The notes under the pieces are model-generated. The model saw only the letters and a list, made by a program, of their open reading frames with translations, was not told the origin of the DNA and searched no databases. From Allodiplogaster sudhausi (lineage: Eukaryota; Nematoda; Chromadorea; Rhabditida; Diplogasteridae), in contig CALZFC010000027.1 of assembly GCA_945643635.1 (NCBI GenBank), positions 4,220,501 through 4,284,500 of the forward strand: DNA of 64,000 bases. The letters are read 5' to 3'. The translations under genes and the position numbers were made by a program. Of this stretch, positions 60,701-64,000 are shown in pieces. Numbering within the stretch: position 1 is the stretch's first letter; each line of letters opens with the position of its first letter.

Positions 60701-63700
60701 GTTTGAAGCCGTATATTTCCGAACCTCAATCTTCCTTGATACTTGGGCTTCCGGTCTAAGACTGTTCATGGGAAATCAAGGGACCCAGGATGACTATCCT
60801 TGCTTAGTTTGAAGAATACATGAAACAAAAATTTTTTGACATGGCCGCTGTACGATATTTACAGAACTCCATTTTCCTGGATACTGGACTTCATGTCTTA
60901 GACTTTCATGGGAAATCAAGGGACCATAATGACTTTCTTCGTATAAGTTGAAACCAATATGAAAACAAAATTTTGACAACTCTATTGAGTTACATAAATT
61001 TAGGGTCTCAATCTACCTACATATGTCACTTCTTCTGCACTTCTTCTGCAATTCATCTGCACTTCTTCTGCAGCCTAAAATTTTACATGGGAAAGATAAC
61101 AGGCGACCTTGAAGATAATGCTTGCTTAGTTTGAAGCCGTATATTTCCGAACCTCAATCTTCCTTGATACTTGGGCTTCCGGTCTAAGACTGTTCATGGG
61201 AAATCAAGGGACCCAGGATGACTATCCTTGCTTAGTTTGAAGAATACATGAAACAAAAATTTTTTGACATGGCCGCTGTACGATATTTACAGAACTCCAT
61301 TTTCCTGGATACTGGACTTCATGTCTTAGACTTTCATGGGAAATCAAGGGACCATAATGACTTTCTTCGTATAATTTGAAACCAATTGAAAACAAAATTT
61401 TGACAACTCTATTGAGTTACATAAATTTAGGGTCTCAATCTACCTACATATGTCACTTCTTCTGCACTTCTTCTGCAATTCATCTGCACTTCTTCTGCAG
61501 CCTAAAATTTTCCATGAGATAGATAACAGGCGACCTTGAAGATAATGCTTGCTTAGTTTGAAGCCGTATATTTCCGAACCTCAATCTTCCTTGATACTTG
61601 GGCTTCCGGTCTAAGACTGTTCATGGGAAATCAAGGGACCCAGGATGACTATCCTTGCTTAGTTTGAAGAATACATGAAACAAAAATTTTTTGACATGGC
61701 CGCTGTACGATATTTACAGAACTCCATTTTCCTGGATACTGGACTTCATGTCTTAGACTTTCATGGGAAATCAAGGGACCATAATGACTTTCTTCGTATA
61801 ATTTGAAACCAATTTGAAAACAAAATTTTGACAACTCTATTGAGTTACATAAATTTAGGGTCTCAATCTACCTACATATGTCACTTCTTCTGCACTTCTT
61901 CTGCAATTCATCTGCACTTCTTCTGCAGCCTAAAATTTTCCATGAGATAGATAACAGGCGACCTTGAAGATAATGCTTGCTTAGTTTGAAGCCGTATATT
62001 TCCGAACCTCAATCTTCCTTGATACTTGGGCTTCCGGTCTAAGACTGTTCATGGGAAATCAAGGGACCCAGGATGACTATCCTTGCTTAGTTTGAAGAAT
62101 ACATGAAACAAAAATTTTTTGACATGGCCGCTGTACGATATTTACAGAACTCCATTTTCCTGGATACTGGACTTCATGTCTTAGACTTTCATGGGAAATC
62201 AAGGGACCATAATGACTTTCTTCGTATAATTTGAAACCAATTTGAAAACAAAATTTTGACAACTCTATTGAGTTACATAAATTTAGGGTCTCAATCTACC
62301 TACATATGTCACTTCTTCTGCACTTCTTCTGCAATTCATCTGCACTTCTTCTGCAGCCTAAAATTTTACATGGGAAAGATAACAGGCGACCTTGAAGATT
62401 TGCTTGCTTAGTTTGAAGCCGTATATTTCCGAACCTCAATCTTCCTTGATACTTGGGCTTCCGGTCTAAGACTGTTCATGGGAAATCAAGGGACCCAGGA
62501 TGACTATCCTTGCTTAGTTTGAAGAATACATGAAACAAAAATTTTTTGACATGGCCGCTGTACGATATTTACAGAACTCCATTTTCCTGGATACTGGACT
62601 TCATGTCTTAGACTTTCATGGGAAATCAAGGGACCATAATGACTTTCTTCGTATAAGTTGAAACCAATATGAAAACAAAATTTTGACAACTCTATTGAGT
62701 TACATAAATTTAGGGTCTCAATCTACCTACATATGTCACTTCTTCTGCACTTCTTCTGCAATTCATCTGCACTTCTTCTGCAGCCTAAAATTTTACATGG
62801 GAAGATAACAGGCGACCTTGAAGATAATGCTTGCTTAGTTTGAAGCCGTATATTTCCGAACCTCAATCTTCCTTGATACTTGGGCTTCCGGTCTAAGACT
62901 GTTCATGGGAAATCAAGGGACCCAGGATGACTATCCTTGCTTAGTTTGAAGAATACATGAAACAAAAATTTTTTGACATGGCCGCTGTACGATATTTACA
63001 GAACTCCATTTTCCTGGATACTGGACTTCATGTCTTAGACTTTCATGGGAAATCAAGGGACCATAATGACTTTCTTCGTATAATTTGAAACCAATTTGAA
63101 AACAAAATTTTGACAACTCTATTGAGTTACATAAATTTAGGGTCTCAATCTACCTACATATGTCACTTCTTCTGCACTTCTTCTGCAATTCATCTGCACT
63201 TCTTCTGCAGCCTAAAATTTTCCATGAGATAGATAACAGGCGACCTTGAAGATAATGCTTGCTTAGTTTGAAGCCGTATATTTCCGAACCTCAATCTTCC
63301 TTGATACTTGGGCTTCCGGTCTAAGACTGTTCATGGGAAATCAAGGGACCCAGGATGACTATCCTTGCTTAGTTTGAAGAATACATGAAACAAAAATTTT
63401 TTGACATGGCCGCTGTACGATATTTACAGAACTCCATTTTCCTGGATACTGGACTTCATGTCTTAGACTTTCATGGGAAATCAAGGGACCATAATGACTT
63501 TCTTCGTATAATTTGAAACCAATTTGAAAACAAAATTTTGACAACTCTATTGAGTTACATAAATTTAGGGTCTCAATCTACCTACATATGTCACTTCTTC
63601 TGCACTTCTTCTGCAATTCATCTGCACTTCTTCTGCAGCCTAAAATTTTCCATGAGATAGATAACAGGCGACCTTGAAGATAATGCTTGCTTAGTTTGAA

Positions 63701-64000
63701 GCCGTATATTTCCGAACCTCAATCTTCCTTGATACTTGGGCTTCCGGTCTAAGACTGTTCATGGGAAATCAAGGGACCCAGGATGACTATCCTTGCTTAG
63801 TTTGAAGAATACATGAAACAAAAATTTTTTGACATGGCCGCTGTACGATATTTACAGAACTCCATTTTCCTGGATACTGGACTTCATGTCTTAGACTTTC
63901 ATGGGAAATCAAGGGACCATAATGACTTTCTTCGTATAATTTGAAACCAATTTGAAAACAAAATTTTGACAACTCTATTGAGTTACATAAATTTAGGGTC
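39777..64000. repeat. 427/428-bp tandem satellite array, about 56 copies, open at window end
   Basis: A head-to-tail array fills the last 24.2 kb. Landmarks recur at a steady 427 or 428 bp: the start of the recurrent minus-strand frame lies at 42,432, 42,859, 43,287, 43,715, 44,142, 44,569, 44,997 and so on to 63,787. Inner copies differ by only a few bases; the first three copies are more diverged and one is shortened. A CTTCTTCTGCA-type microrepeat occurs in each copy. All copies share one orientation. The 61-codon minus-strand frame, interrupted in some copies by single-base indels, has no promoter, splice or domain support. The array continues past the window. Confidence 0.98.
40631..40851. 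repeat. Shortened satellite monomer near the array edge
   Basis: This copy is about 220 bp instead of 428. It jumps from a shortened subunit-three region (ATTGAGTTGCACTTCTTC, lacking the usual ACATAAATTTAGGG block) and from the middle of subunit one (CTTGATACTTGG) directly into subunit two (ACTTCATGTCTTAGAC). Such junctions are what recombination between related subunits inside a monomer would leave. Confidence 0.85.

Noticed and set aside
40483..63972. Recurrent 61-codon (sometimes 85 or 120-codon) minus-strand frames in the satellite as a multicopy gene family
   Set aside because: They recur only because the monomer is homogenised. Single-base indels break them in several copies, there is no domain, signal peptide or splice support, and length varies with chance upstream stops.
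39777..64000. CRISPR array or telomeric repeat
   Set aside because: The period is 427/428 bp without unique spacers, and no short telomere-type unit is present; this is a satellite in a eukaryotic genome.

Overview
This window looks like nuclear DNA of a nematode, most likely a rhabditid-type free-living worm, though I cannot name the species. The reasons are genes broken into short exons by small introns ending in T-rich ...TTTCAG acceptors; an EGL-9-type HIF prolyl hydroxylase that follows the Caenorhabditis protein closely through its core; an OAC-type acyltransferase with a C-terminal SGNH domain; DUF288/STELLO-like pieces; a C-type lectin; and an EGF-CUB protein of the kind found at the end of worm astacins. 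Introns and spacers are full of GA/CT microsatellites. All gene models were built by hand from splice signals and conserved protein motifs.

Left part (1-16.5 kb). The window opens inside a DUF288/STELLO-like gene on the + strand (541-2381, C-terminal part only). An unrecognised stretch with exon-like pieces follows (3.9-7.2 kb). Next is the EGL-9 oxygen sensor (core exons 8851-11805), whose last exon and 3' flank lie in a tandem duplication (11,458-13,331). At 13.4-14.7 kb there are fragments that may come from a second EGL-9-like 5' end. An inverted repeat (about 4.13-5.17 kb against 14.56-15.99 kb) brackets the locus. A DUF288 5' fragment (16,155-16,530) with no continuation lies just beyond its right arm.

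Middle (16.5-33 kb). A BEL/Pao-like gag zinc-knuckle fragment on the - strand abuts a stray terminal exon of an OAC gene (17,900-17,956). A near-complete OAC gene follows (19.7-23.6 kb), then a clean seven-exon aquaporin (24,683-26,185), a possible small membrane protein on the - strand, a decayed copy of the aquaporin 3' end, and several kb of degenerate duplications and CT/GA repeats.

Right part (33-39.6 kb). This holds a small secreted or membrane Cys-rich protein (33,140-33,920), a single-domain C-type lectin on the - strand (34,388-35,190), an EGF-CUB gene with a partly broken tandem duplication (35,992-37,797), and a lysine-rich disordered protein (38,535-39,604).

From about 39,777 to the window end is one continuous tandem satellite: about 56 copies of a 427/428-bp monomer. 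The monomer is itself built of three diverged subunits of about 140 bp. Edge copies are divergent, inner copies nearly identical, and sequence variants cluster in local domains. The many 61-codon open frames in it are a by-product of homogenisation. The genes do not form one pathway. The locus reads as a fast-evolving region with repeated tandem and inverted duplication next to a large satellite. Several conserved genes show single-base frame slips in homopolymers, which point to assembly errors rather than true decay.
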